From a virus, in IMG/VR virus record IMGVR_UViG_3300005264_000040, positions 1 through 64,000 of that record: a stretch of DNA of 64,000 nt. The stretch is one strand, 5' to 3'. The notes under the pieces are model-generated. The model did no database searches. It worked only from the letters and a program-made list of their open reading frames with translations, and had not been told where the DNA came from. A program made the translations under genes and the position numbers. Below are positions 43,069 to 51,880 of the stretch, in pieces; position 1 is the stretch's first letter, and each line of letters starts with the position of its first letter.

Positions 43069-43463
43069 TTAAAATCAGTAAAGGAAAATATATAAATTTT
43101 GCATTTGAAGATTTTTTTACTAACGAAGCATATGGATTAATAGTACATCAACCTGAAATTTCTATGCCAACATTCTATTTAATTATTTATCAAAAAAACG
43201 TATCTAATAATGATTCTATTTTTTATATTGAGGATATAACGCATTATCAAAACGTCACTCCACAGTTAATAGAATATATATACGACTATCTAACAGAGCA
43301 AGACAACTTAATAGACGAAGAAACCCCTTATGGACTAAACACATATGTAGCAAAATATGAAGATGGTTTATTGGAATTTAAAGAACCAGATTTTCTATCT
43401 GGAGGTTATGAAATATCTAAAGAATTAGTAGAAAAATTGTTGTTAGAATTAGTACGTTTATAA
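43065..43463 (+). CDS. Unknown 132-residue protein
   Basis: Coupled to the previous gene (ATGA overlap) with ACGGAGG upstream. Aromatic and acidic, no motif. The last gene of its module; palindromic element B begins directly after its stop. Confidence 0.5.
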   Translation: MIKISKGKYINFAFEDFFTNEAYGLIVHQPEISMPTFYLIIYQKNVSNNDSIFYIEDITHYQNVTPQLIEYIYDYLTEQDNLIDEETPYGLNTYVAKYEDGLLEFKEPDFLSGGYEISKELVEKLLLELVRL

Positions 43464-43466
43464 CGA

Positions 43467-43572
43467 TCGTCGCAAATCCACTGTTCAAAGGGGTGCAAAT
43501 GACGGGCAACGACTCTATTATATATATATAATAGGACCGTTAAACGTCAAACGCACCCCTATGAATAGCGAC
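43467..43572. repeat. Palindromic element, copy B
   Basis: AGGGGTGC (43489-43496) and GCACCCCT (43553-43560) bound the same 72-bp core as in copies A and C, centred at 43524.5 on TATATATATA. The left arm is type 1 and the right arm type 2, as in copy C. Outer sequences GTCGCAAATCC (left) and its shortened partner GCGAC (right) extend the symmetry. Confidence 0.9.
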
Positions 43573-43710
43573 TTTGAGGTACTTTTTGGGTACTGTAATG
43601 CACCTCGAAATTACCATTTTTTCCAAAAATAACTCCAACAGAGAAAAATCTTTAAAATTACGATGGCTGTAATAGGCATAGAAAGTATCTTACAGAAGAA
43701 CAATATATCA

Positions 43711-43744
43711 AATATGTATGCCATATTATGCTCAAGTAACATGT
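43711..43744. repeat. Second conserved box shared with copy A region
   Basis: Nearly identical to 3511-3544 and at the same distance (about 186 bases) from the palindrome centre. It lies about 45 bases upstream of a consensus promoter. Confidence 0.75.
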
Positions 43745-43789
43745 TTATTAAATACTTAAAAGGGATTTTGTAACAAAAAATGCTTGAAT

Positions 43790-43818
43790 TTGACAACCTA
43801 TGCTTAAAATGTTATAAT
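43790..43818 (+). promoter_or_regulatory. Consensus sigma-70 promoter of the replication module
   Basis: TTGACA (43790-43795), 17 bases, and TATAAT (43813-43818). It drives 43835 onward. The 372-base gap before it holds element B and the conserved box. Confidence 0.85.
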
Positions 43819-43834
43819 TATAAGGGGTGATAGA

Positions 43835-44146
43835 ATGAAAGAAATCGCAGATAAATTAGAAAATATTGTTGATTTTCACATTAGAATTGAAACAGATAAA
43901 AAGTTAAGAGAAGTTGAAAAATTAATACTAAAACTTTCTAAAGAAGAAAAAATAGAATTATTTGCAGAAATATTCAAAAGAAAGATAAAACATATTCCAG
44001 TAATTTATTTTGCTAAGTATGAAAAAGATTATGATACTGGTTTTATAGATGTTGCTTTACAAAGAGAAGAGACCATTTTAGGAAGGATATTAGATATTCT
44101 AGATGAGGAGGATGATGATATTGTTTTACCTGAAGATTCCATATGA
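43835..44146 (+). CDS. Unknown 103-residue protein
   Basis: AAGGGGTG precedes the ATG. Helical, with charged heptad-like spacing in the first 50 residues, and an acidic end (DEEDDDIVLPED). No motif. Its 3' end contains the ribosome binding site of the SNF2 gene. Confidence 0.5.
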   Translation: MKEIADKLENIVDFHIRIETDKKLREVEKLILKLSKEEKIELFAEIFKRKIKHIPVIYFAKYEKDYDTGFIDVALQREETILGRILDILDEEDDDIVLPEDSI

Positions 44147-45884
44147 TCCGGAAAAGATTCAAATTTTAAAGGACCATGGGTTTAGGTGGGATCCTGACAA
44201 GAAACAATGGTATGGAGAACCTACACCATGGAATGTAAAAGCGTTAGAAATCGAAGATTATTTTAACCCGGTTCCAAAAAGAATTGAATTGTTTTCAGAT
44301 TATTTAAACAACAGAAAACCTTTACCTGATTATTTATACGGGTATCAAAAAGAATTTGTGCTTTGGGCTTTAGAAAGATATGTGAAAAAGTATAAAGGTT
44401 TATTACTTGCAGATGATATGGGAATAGGGAAAACTGTACAAGCTATTGCGTTTTTTTCTCTTCTTATGAAAACATACTACAAAGAAAGAAGGATGCAAAC
44501 TGCAACTGTATATGTAACCACGAAAAGTGTTAAACAACAATACAGAGATGAAGTAGTTAGATTCGAACCAGAAATCCTTGCATATGAAAAGATAACAGAA
44601 GTACCAAAAAATGTTCCTTTTGCATTAGTTTTACATTATGAACAAATAAAAACGTTTTTTGAGCATAAAACCAAAAACAAACTTACTGAAGAAGAAAAGA
44701 TTTTAGATTCTATTCTGAAAAAATTTCAAGAAGGTGAAATTCCATATTTTGTAGTTTATGATGAAATTAGTAAAAAGATGAAAAACAAACAAACCGGAAA
44801 TACAAAATCTTTAAGAAAAGCATTTCCAAATCCTATACTAACATTAGCTACAACAGGAACTCCTATGGAATTGAATCTGAAAGAATTTTATACAATTGTT
44901 GATATTATTTGGCCAGGGTATTTCCCTTATAAAGTATTTGAAAGAGACCATGTAGTAAAAAAAGAAATATTTAATAGACACACAAGAAGAAGGCAAGAAA
45001 TAATTTCACATTATAAAAATCAAAAATTATTTTATGAAAGAGTAAAAGATATTATGTTGCGAAGATTAAAAGAAGATCAAAAGAAAAATGGCACTATGCA
45101 ACTTGGAGAAAAGCATATGATGTTTTGGGAAGTCCCATTAGATAAAACTCAAGAAACATTTATAAATATTCTTATCAAACAAATTGAAGCGCAAGTTGAA
45201 GATAAATCCCAAATACCGTTTAAAGCTTCTCCATTTTTAAGACAAATATTTAATCATCCTGCAGGAATGTTAATGTCAGATACAGAAGTTATTGATATGC
45301 AAGATTTCCCGAATATACCAGAAGATTACGTTCCTCCTAAATTTAAAAAAATAAAAGAGAAAACAGAAGAATTATTATCAGAAGGAAAGCAATTAATTAT
45401 ATTCACTTATTACACAAGGACTGCGAAATTGTTGGAAAAGTATTTAAAGACAGAAATTCCAAGTATAGGAATAAAAGTATTATCAGGTGAAGTTCCACAA
45501 AAAAGAGTAACTGCAGCTATAAAAGAATTCAAAGATAAAGCATATAATGCTATTATAGCTACTGATACAATTGCATATGGTGTGAATTTACAATTTGTCG
45601 ATCACATGATTATGGTAGAAACACCTTACAATCCAGCAGTATTCCTCCAAAGAACAGATAGAATTTATAGAAGCGGTTCAACTACAGATAAATTTATTTA
45701 TGTATTATACTCAAAAGCAGAAGAAAAAATCATTAAAAGATTAATAAAGAGGATGGAAGATGCAACAGAAGCTGTAGAAGGACGTAGAAAAAAAGCAAAT
45801 GTAGCTTTCGTTAAAGAGTTAGATATGATGTTATATGATGATTTGGTAGGGTTGAAAAGAAACAAAAGGAGGCTTTTAAAATGA
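44121..45884 (+). CDS. SNF2-type DEAD/DEAH helicase with N-terminal DUF5710-like domain
   Basis: The TTG start 44121 lies 9 nt after GAGGAGG. ATGs at 44112 and 44115 are too close. The 587-residue protein begins with a short HGFRWDPDKKQWYG domain typical of DUF5710. The SF2 motifs follow: Walker A ADDMGIGKT (about 97-105), Walker B VVYDEIS (about 211-217), TTGTP (motif III), TDTIAYGVNLQ (V) and QRTDRIYRSGS (VI). The family remodels protein-DNA complexes or translocates on duplex DNA. A replication, repair or fork-remodelling role is likely. Confidence 0.88.
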   Translation: MFYLKIPYDPEKIQILKDHGFRWDPDKKQWYGEPTPWNVKALEIEDYFNPVPKRIELFSDYLNNRKPLPDYLYGYQKEFVLWALERYVKKYKGLLLADDMGIGKTVQAIAFFSLLMKTYYKERRMQTATVYVTTKSVKQQYRDEVVRFEPEILAYEKITEVPKNVPFALVLHYEQIKTFFEHKTKNKLTEEEKILDSILKKFQEGEIPYFVVYDEISKKMKNKQTGNTKSLRKAFPNPILTLATTGTPMELNLKEFYTIVDIIWPGYFPYKVFERDHVVKKEIFNRHTRRRQEIISHYKNQKLFYERVKDIMLRRLKEDQKKNGTMQLGEKHMMFWEVPLDKTQETFINILIKQIEAQVEDKSQIPFKASPFLRQIFNHPAGMLMSDTEVIDMQDFPNIPEDYVPPKFKKIKEKTEELLSEGKQLIIFTYYTRTAKLLEKYLKTEIPSIGIKVLSGEVPQKRVTAAIKEFKDKAYNAIIATDTIAYGVNLQFVDHMIMVETPYNPAVFLQRTDRIYRSGSTTDKFIYVLYSKAEEKIIKRLIKRMEDATEAVEGRRKKANVAFVKELDMMLYDDLVGLKRNKRRLLK

Positions 45885-46081
45885 AGAAAATTTTGATATT
45901 ACGAACCTTATTTATAATTTTGTTTTGGATAGTATGGATAGTAGCATTTAGCTATTTACCAAAAGAAATTATAGTATATATTACTTCATTTATAATATGG
46001 TTCTTTTTAGGAATTTCATTAAATATGTCCTTGCATAAAAGTATAAAAAAAAGAATAAACAAAGAGAAGCGTGAAAACTAA
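45881..46081 (+). CDS. Small membrane protein, two helices
   Basis: 66 residues with transmembrane segments at about 4-24 and 29-48 and a basic tail. It overlaps the SNF2 stop by 4 bases (ATGA) and shares a base with the next start. Function unknown. Confidence 0.55.
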   Translation: MKKILILRTLFIILFWIVWIVAFSYLPKEIIVYITSFIIWFFLGISLNMSLHKSIKKRINKEKREN

Positions 46082-46491
46082 TGGAAAAAAGTAGTATTAT
46101 ATTTTACATGATAGGATTAGGTATAATATCTACAATGATATTATTATTTAACGAAGTATTTCATTATAAAATTATTTTATTTGCAAAAAAGAAAAAACTA
46201 TTTGTTTATAGGTTAGAACAGGAAGAGATGGATGAAATTGAAACAGAAAATAGAACTTTGTTTGTAATAGAACTAGCTGTAATATTTTTTATAGGATTAT
46301 TTGTATTTTTAAATTATTATATAGTAACAATAATTTCATTAGTTGTATTTGTGGGTTTAATAACTTACCATTTGCTTTTTGCAAAAAAACTTTTTTTTAT
46401 ATTTGAAATTTTTAAAATAAGGGAAGGAGATAAACAGCATGAAAGAAATCTTAGAAAAATTAATGCAAATATCATACGAAAAAGAAAATGA
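46081..46491 (+). CDS. Membrane protein, three helices
   Basis: 136 residues with hydrophobic segments at about 7-24, 62-82 and 84-105, and a basic tail. The start overlaps the previous stop (TAATG), so expression is coupled. Its end overlaps the MazG-like gene by 53 bases. Function unknown. Confidence 0.55.
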   Translation: MEKSSIIFYMIGLGIISTMILLFNEVFHYKIILFAKKKKLFVYRLEQEEMDEIETENRTLFVIELAVIFFIGLFVFLNYYIVTIISLVVFVGLITYHLLFAKKLFFIFEIFKIREGDKQHERNLRKINANIIRKRK

Positions 46492-46753
46492 AATCCCAAA
46501 TAGGTTTATGAAACTTATAGAAGAAGTAGGAGAAGCAAGTCAAATGGCATTAGCTTTTCAAAGAAATATAAGTGCTTCTGAGAGTAAAAAGGCTATAGCA
46601 ACAAGAGAAAATGTGTTAGAAGAATTAGTTGATGTTTTAATAGTTGCTTTTGATATATATATACAGATGTCTGATGCTGAAGATTGGATTTCTGAATTAG
46701 AAGAAATTATGAATAAAAAATTGGAAAAGTGGCAAAGAAAAGCCACCTCCTAA
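46439..46753 (+). CDS. MazG-like nucleotide pyrophosphohydrolase
   Basis: 104 residues with the MazG/all-alpha NTP-PPase signature. KLIEEVGEA supplies the EExxE part and ENVLEELVDVLI the ExxD part, with KLEKWQRK at the end. It hydrolyses nucleoside triphosphates to monophosphates. Phage versions may clean up non-canonical nucleotides or lower (p)ppGpp signalling. AAGGAG precedes the ATG. Confidence 0.8.
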   Translation: MKEILEKLMQISYEKENEIPNRFMKLIEEVGEASQMALAFQRNISASESKKAIATRENVLEELVDVLIVAFDIYIQMSDAEDWISELEEIMNKKLEKWQRKATS

Positions 46754-46764
46754 TTACTACTTTT

Positions 46765-46806
46765 GCTCGGGGCAGGGCAAACGGGGTGCTCTCCTCGAGA
46801 CTTTTT
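46765..46806 (+). terminator. GC-rich hairpin followed by T-run
   Basis: CTCGGGG pairs with CCTCGAG, an outer stem around a G-rich loop, then ACTTTTT. The GC-rich block stands out in an AT-rich genome. Probably a terminator. An alternative TTTGC/GCAAA pairing in the loop is possible. Confidence 0.45.
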
Positions 46807-46829
46807 AAAATAAAAAGGGGGTATGATTG

Positions 46830-47084
46830 TTGAAAACAGTGGTTTATAAACACTATAAAGGCAAAGAATACATGATTCTTTTAGATAATGCCTTTATAGA
46901 AAAAAACTTAGAAAGAGCAGTAGTTTATAAAAGCATTGACGATGGAAAAGTTTGGATTAGACCGTATGATGAGTTTTTTGGTGAGGTGGAAATAAATGGA
47001 AAGAAAATTCCAAGATTCCAAAAAAGATTAAAAGAGGATACCTTGCAAGAATATTATTCTAGGAAAACAAGTTTAGAAAAATAA
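46830..47084 (+). CDS. DUF1653 protein
   Basis: 84 residues matching the DUF1653 pattern: YKHYKGKEY, a VVYKS strand, WIRPYDEFFGEV and a final IPRF. The TTG start (46830 or 46827) follows AAAAGGGGG. The family is widespread in bacteria and phages and of unknown function. It has been seen near nucleotide or repair genes, and here it follows MazG. Confidence 0.75.
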   Translation: MKTVVYKHYKGKEYMILLDNAFIEKNLERAVVYKSIDDGKVWIRPYDEFFGEVEINGKKIPRFQKRLKEDTLQEYYSRKTSLEK

Positions 47085-47107
47085 AATCAAGAAAGGGGAT
47101 GTAATGC

Positions 47108-48358
47108 ATGAATGTTATTTTGGAAAATTACAAAATGCTTCAAGAAGAAATAAAAAATGAAAAAATAAAAAAAGGAAAGCAACTTATGCAAGATGGACAT
47201 ATTGCAGAAGGGTTGAAAATTTTATTAAAAGAAAAAGTTCTTGTACCAGGAGCAACTGAATATTTAAAACATCCAGATGCCAAAGTAAGGATTGCAGCTA
47301 TGCAATATTTAATTAAAGCAAAAAATGAAGAGGATTTTTTAGAAGATATGGTTCATGATGAAAATCCACAAGTCAGAATCAAAGCTATTGAATTATACTT
47401 TGATTATGTACCCGCATCAAATGTCAGCAAATTCTTGGAATTTTTATTAGATGAAGATTATAAAGTTAAAATAAAAGCTTTTATATTGTTATTAGAAAGT
47501 GGTTTTTTTGAAGATACAAAGAAGTTTGTAGAAGAACATAATATAATCGAATTTAAAGATATATTTACAGGAGATTCAATTGATATATTAAAAGATGAAT
47601 CTGTGCCTAAGAAAATAAAAGTTACTCTTTTAAACTACATAGTTATGAATATGCCTATGTCAGAATTTGATGAAAAATATTTTGATTTATATAAACAATT
47701 AAATAATGATTTGAAAAAACAACTTTTAATTTGGATAAGTAAAGCGCCAGAAACTGAAAAAAGATTAGAGAAACTTTGGAAAATAGAAGGTAATGACGAA
47801 TTAAAAGCTATAATGCTTGGAATGGCAAGAAGTAAAATTGTCGAAGAAGCTGAATTAATAGATTTAATAAATGAAACAAAATCAGTTAAACTAAAAAAAG
47901 CAATATTGAATTATGCAAGAAGAATAGATAGCCTTAATTTTATAGATGAAGCGAGAAGACTAATAAATAATGATGAACTTGCAGAAGAAGCTGCAGCTTA
48001 CGCCATATCTATGTTAGATTATGAAGCATTAAACATTAATAGAATTACAGAATGGTTAGAATCAAAATCTCTGGGAAAAATCAGAAAAGCTTTGGCAGGA
48101 ATAAAAAAATTAAAATATGAAGAAATGGCTCCTGTTATTTATAATAAAATAATTGAAAATAAAAAATATCCAACAAATATAAGGACTGCTGCAATCAATA
48201 CCATTAAAATGCTGAAATTGCCAGAATACGCAAATGATTTCATGAAATTAACAAATGACATAGAAGAAGATTTAGCAGTCAGAGAAACTGCGTTGAAAGC
48301 AGTTGCAAGACTAGACCCAAGTCTTTTAGAAAATTTACACAATACCCCAAGCGTATAA
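47108..48358 (+). CDS. HEAT-repeat-like helical protein
   Basis: 416 residues of repeated helix pairs. HPDAKVRIAAMQYLI, DENPQVRIKAIELYF and DEDYKVKIKAFILLL are typical HEAT/PBS-type repeats (D.xxVRxxA), with weaker copies to the end. It is likely a scaffold for protein-protein or protein-DNA contacts in the replication module. The coding end forms part of the 48346 hairpin. Confidence 0.7.
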   Translation: MNVILENYKMLQEEIKNEKIKKGKQLMQDGHIAEGLKILLKEKVLVPGATEYLKHPDAKVRIAAMQYLIKAKNEEDFLEDMVHDENPQVRIKAIELYFDYVPASNVSKFLEFLLDEDYKVKIKAFILLLESGFFEDTKKFVEEHNIIEFKDIFTGDSIDILKDESVPKKIKVTLLNYIVMNMPMSEFDEKYFDLYKQLNNDLKKQLLIWISKAPETEKRLEKLWKIEGNDELKAIMLGMARSKIVEEAELIDLINETKSVKLKKAILNYARRIDSLNFIDEARRLINNDELAEEAAAYAISMLDYEALNINRITEWLESKSLGKIRKALAGIKKLKYEEMAPVIYNKIIENKKYPTNIRTAAINTIKMLKLPEYANDFMKLTNDIEEDLAVRETALKAVARLDPSLLENLHNTPSV

Positions 48359-48372
48359 CGCTTGGGTTATTT
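48346..48372 (+). terminator. Hairpin terminator overlapping a gene end
   Basis: CCCAAGCGT pairs with ACGCTTGGG around ATA, then TTATTTAAG. A strong stem with a weak T-run, so termination may be partial. Confidence 0.55.
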
Positions 48373-48391
48373 AAGAAAGGAGATGATGCTT

Positions 48392-48715
48392 GTGGATATG
48401 GATATGGAAATGTTATGGTTTAAAGCGTTTTTGGTTTCTGCAGAATACATTTTAATTAAAGAAGAAGATGAACAAATTTTTGAAGAACAGGTAGAAGAAC
48501 TTTCTTTTATTTTGTATGATTCATTAGAAAATAAAGAAGATATTGATAGAGACGAATTAACAAGAGAAATAAGAAATACATTGAGAGCATTTGTGAATAA
48601 ATTAAAAACATTGAGGAACACCGAAGAAAATACAGTTAAAACTAATGAAAGATTTGAAGGTTTTTTCATATCTTTGGAAAAGGCTTTTACAGCTAATTTA
48701 ACATCTTTAAACTAG
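48392..48715 (+). CDS. Unknown acidic 107-residue protein
   Basis: GTG 48392 lies 9 nt after AAAGGAG. ATG 48383 and 48386 are too close. Helical and acidic, no motif. Confidence 0.5.
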   Translation: MDMDMEMLWFKAFLVSAEYILIKEEDEQIFEEQVEELSFILYDSLENKEDIDRDELTREIRNTLRAFVNKLKTLRNTEENTVKTNERFEGFFISLEKAFTANLTSLN

Positions 48716-48733
48716 AGAAAGGAGTTGAACAAT

Positions 48734-49351
48734 GTGAAAATAAATTATCCAACAAGAACAATGATTATAGGAGAAAAAAAATATTTAGAAGGGGTAATAA
48801 GAGCTTTAGATTATGAGAAAGAAAACATCGCTGCATCATTAGAATTACAAGTTTCAAAACGTACTCAATTTTCAAAAGAAGGAAAATCATATTTTACGAT
48901 TGTAACATATAGTCCTGATGTTAATCCTACAGAATTAATGGAAACCATAATAGAAATAAAAAATAAACACATAGAACCAGTAGTATTATATGCAACACAA
49001 ACTAAGAATGGTTTAAAATTAGAAAATTTAGAACTAAGAAGTTTTGACGCAGTATATGCTGATTTCAAAAAGGTAATTGAAGACACAAAAGTTGAAACCA
49101 TAAATACTATAATTAATACAATAAAATATGGAACTTATATAGAAGTGCAGATAGACGAAGACCAACTACAAGAAATAAAAGCTTTAGCAAAGAACATTTT
49201 AAGTCCTTCTGAATTTAAAAACGCTATAATGGATGTATTTGAAATTTTGCTGGATCGTAATATCGTAAAATTCAAAATTTTTGATCAAAAGAAAGAAAAA
49301 AAACTTTTAACTTTTGATAGTTTATTGGAGGTGTTGGGCATTGAAAAATGA
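48734..49351 (+). CDS. Unknown 205-residue protein
   Basis: GTG 48734 lies 9 nt after AAAGGAG. The TTG at 48725 abuts it. Alpha/beta, no motif. Overlaps the next gene by 11 bases. In the replication module by position. Confidence 0.5.
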   Translation: MKINYPTRTMIIGEKKYLEGVIRALDYEKENIAASLELQVSKRTQFSKEGKSYFTIVTYSPDVNPTELMETIIEIKNKHIEPVVLYATQTKNGLKLENLELRSFDAVYADFKKVIEDTKVETINTIINTIKYGTYIEVQIDEDQLQEIKALAKNILSPSEFKNAIMDVFEILLDRNIVKFKIFDQKKEKKLLTFDSLLEVLGIEK

Positions 49352-50303
49352 ATTACTTTACTACACTTTTAAAGATTTGTTTAAGGCTCTTTATAGCAGA
49401 TATAGATATCCGCAGGAAATTATTTCACAATATTTGGATTATGCTGATGCTATCTATTATTATGAACATACACACGACAAGCTAATGAATTTATATGAAA
49501 AACTTTTTCCTTTAAGATGTATGGGAGAATTAATAGCAAAAACATACACTAACGATAACGCCAGAATGTTCTCCGTACCTTATTTTGATAACAATTTTCA
49601 AAAACATATGTATACTTGCATAGCAATTCCTGAATATAGTGAAAAAAACTTTATTGTATATATGAATAATATTAGATTTACATTTGAAGAACTGAAAGAT
49701 TTAGAAAGAATAGTCGAAACGTTTTTAAGAGATTCTTTTGAAGATGTAAATAAAATAGAGTTCAGAAGACTTCTTGTAAATAAAGCTGAATTAAATCCTT
49801 TTTATTCAAACGAAGCTATATTAAAAGATGATAACGAAACTATAATTAATAAGGTTTATTTGTTTTATGAAGAAGTAAATCCGGAGTATGCAAAAAAAAT
49901 CAAGAAAAGAATTACTTATATGAAAAATCTTTATTTAGAGTTATTTGGTGAAGAAAAGGAACACGAGTTTTATAAAAAATTGATAGATTATGTAAGCAGA
50001 CAATCTGCAGATTTTTCTGGGTTTATCAAAGAATTTATTAGAAGTTATTTAGAAACAAAGCTAATAGAAAAAACAATAGCAGAGTATGCAAATTTTAAAG
50101 TACAAAAAATTCATTTCGGTTCAGAAATTGCAGAAGTTGAAGATGTTGTTAGACAAACGTTATATAATTTAAGAGTTTATAAAGGAACAAATATTATAGA
50201 AATTTATATGGGGAAAGAAAAACTTTTAAATGTAGATTTAAAATATACCTCAGAATACGCCTTTGCGGTAAAACTAAAAACTTTATTTAAAGGGGGTAAT
50301 TAA
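49341..50303 (+). CDS. Unknown 320-residue protein
   Basis: TTG 49341 lies 9 nt after GGAGGTG. Helical, aromatic-rich, no recognised domain. Coupled to the previous gene. Confidence 0.5.
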   Translation: MKNELLYYTFKDLFKALYSRYRYPQEIISQYLDYADAIYYYEHTHDKLMNLYEKLFPLRCMGELIAKTYTNDNARMFSVPYFDNNFQKHMYTCIAIPEYSEKNFIVYMNNIRFTFEELKDLERIVETFLRDSFEDVNKIEFRRLLVNKAELNPFYSNEAILKDDNETIINKVYLFYEEVNPEYAKKIKKRITYMKNLYLELFGEEKEHEFYKKLIDYVSRQSADFSGFIKEFIRSYLETKLIEKTIAEYANFKVQKIHFGSEIAEVEDVVRQTLYNLRVYKGTNIIEIYMGKEKLLNVDLKYTSEYAFAVKLKTLFKGGN

Positions 50304-50304
50304 A

Positions 50305-50547
50305 ATGGAAGGACCATCAGGATGGTTATGGTTTCTATGGGCAGGACTAGCAGTTTGGGTTTTTTTAGACGCATATTATAAAAAAAATAAAACTGAATTA
50401 GTCTCTTTCTTATGGGGGTTAATAACATTCCTTTTTGGAATTTTTGGAGCTCTGGCTTATTTTTTTATTACATTTGCAGAAAGAAGAAATATGCAACTGA
50501 GGAAGGAGGAAGAAGATGAAGAAAGAAATTCTAGAGAAGATAACTAA
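50305..50547 (+). CDS. Small membrane protein, two helices
   Basis: 80 residues with hydrophobic segments at about 6-22 and 33-57 and a strongly charged tail. The topology would fit a holin-like or membrane-anchor protein, but no lysis gene is nearby. Confidence 0.5.
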   Translation: MEGPSGWLWFLWAGLAVWVFLDAYYKKNKTELVSFLWGLITFLFGIFGALAYFFITFAERRNMQLRKEEEDEERNSREDN

Positions 50548-50992
50548 AAAAATAATAGAAGAAAAAAATAATCAACCACATGAAGAATATATAGAATTAA
50601 TTGATGAAAATACAAGGTTAGATCTTGAAGCATTTGCAGAAGAAATTCAAGAATATCCAAAAGAAAAAGTTGAAGAACTAATAAGCCATACATACGTAAA
50701 ACTTTTAAATATTGCAACATTCGGACTTTCTACACCAAATGAAGGAATTACTTTGAAAGGATATGTTCATATGATGTTGAACACTATTTTGAAATTAAAA
50801 CTTCTTATGGAATTGTATCCTGGATATAACGAGTCATTAATAAACATGCATAGCAACGTGGTTTCTGGAAAATACACAGGAAGTAATGCTGATGGAAATG
50901 TTCATATTTATTTTAAAGCCAAAACAAATTCAGCTCTTGCTGATAAAATGTTTAAAATTTTGAAGAATATTGAAGAATTCATGAGGCCTTGA
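50516..50992 (+). CDS. Unknown 158-residue protein
   Basis: The ATG follows AAGGAGGAAG and overlaps the previous gene by 32 bases. Helical, with no motif. Confidence 0.5.
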   Translation: MKKEILEKITKKIIEEKNNQPHEEYIELIDENTRLDLEAFAEEIQEYPKEKVEELISHTYVKLLNIATFGLSTPNEGITLKGYVHMMLNTILKLKLLMELYPGYNESLINMHSNVVSGKYTGSNADGNVHIYFKAKTNSALADKMFKILKNIEEFMRP

Positions 50993-51003
50993 GGGGGGAA
51001 AAA

Positions 51004-51429
51004 ATGAAAGATATAATTATTTATAGAACATCAGAAAGGAATATATTAGTAAGGATAGAAAAACTATTGCGTTTATTAAAATATAAAAATTTGATAGAAG
51101 GATACGTAAGAGAAGAAGAAGGATACGATTATATTTTTTATTTGGACGTAGTGAAAAAAGAATATTTTATAATGGATTATCATCAGTTATATACTTCTAT
51201 TACTTTAGGGATTCCTTTGGAATTGGATGTTTCAAAGTGGAGAAGAAGAAGCGTTTCTACTTTCTTTGAATTAGAAACATTTATAAAGGAAAATATTATA
51301 GACCAGCTTACAGAAGAAAATTTAAATAATATTTTGAAATATTATATTTATGAAAAAACTTTTGAAACTTCAAATCCGCACATTCTAAAAAAAACTAATA
51401 TAAAGATAAGAGAATGGCAACACAAATAA
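51004..51429 (+). CDS. Unknown 141-residue protein
   Basis: The start is ATG 51004 after GAGGGGGG. Basic and helical, no motif. Last gene before the 51435 promoter. Confidence 0.5.
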   Translation: MKDIIIYRTSERNILVRIEKLLRLLKYKNLIEGYVREEEGYDYIFYLDVVKKEYFIMDYHQLYTSITLGIPLELDVSKWRRRSVSTFFELETFIKENIIDQLTEENLNNILKYYIYEKTFETSNPHILKKTNIKIREWQHK

Positions 51430-51434
51430 ATGAT

Positions 51435-51463
51435 TTGACAAAAATCGCATAATATGGTAGAAT
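51435..51463 (+). promoter_or_regulatory. Sigma-70-type promoter upstream of the SSB group
   Basis: TTGACA (51435-51440), 17 bases, and TAGAAT (51458-51463). Confidence 0.75.
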
Positions 51464-51498
51464 AGAATAGCAATAACTTCTAGGAAGGGAGTAAAAAG

Positions 51499-51864
51499 AT
51501 GAGTGCATTAACTGATAAAATGGCTATAGTAAAGTCTGTATTTATTCAGAATTTTGTGCAGGAATTTGCGCATTTTGAAGTTAAAAAAGGGACACAAGAA
51601 ATGAAGTTTATAGAATTTAAAAACAAGGGGAACTTTGCGGAAATCTTTGCAAAAAAAGTTATATTTTACGAATTCATGTTATTAGATGAAGAAATGAAAA
51701 AATACAGAGAAGAATTTAAAGAATACGAACCAAAATTTATTCAAGAATTGCTTGATTACACTCAAAATATTTTAGAAGGACAATTTGAACAAAAACCTGA
51801 AGATTTTACTCTTCCTACAGTGGATGAAATAATGGAAGAAATAAAGAAAAACAGGAATTACTAG
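51499..51864 (+). CDS. Unknown 121-residue protein encoded beside SSB
   Basis: GGAAGGGAG precedes the ATG. Helical with aromatic-rich N-terminal half; no motif. It is the first gene of the SSB transcription unit and may work with it. Confidence 0.5.
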   Translation: MSALTDKMAIVKSVFIQNFVQEFAHFEVKKGTQEMKFIEFKNKGNFAEIFAKKVIFYEFMLLDEEMKKYREEFKEYEPKFIQELLDYTQNILEGQFEQKPEDFTLPTVDEIMEEIKKNRNY

Positions 51865-51880
51865 AAAGGAGTGGTTAGGT

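Noticed and set aside
36631-43463. Diversity-generating retroelement
   Set aside because: Motif B of the RT is LPQG...SPGISN, not the DGR-type SQ form. No template/variable repeat pair was noticed, though I could not run a full search.
48362-48392. Earlier in-frame starts that abut or precede the Shine-Dalgarno, here and at 13614, 16831, 32390, 44112, 55040
   Set aside because: Spacing of 0-3 nt is not workable. The next start codon at 7-12 nt fits every time.
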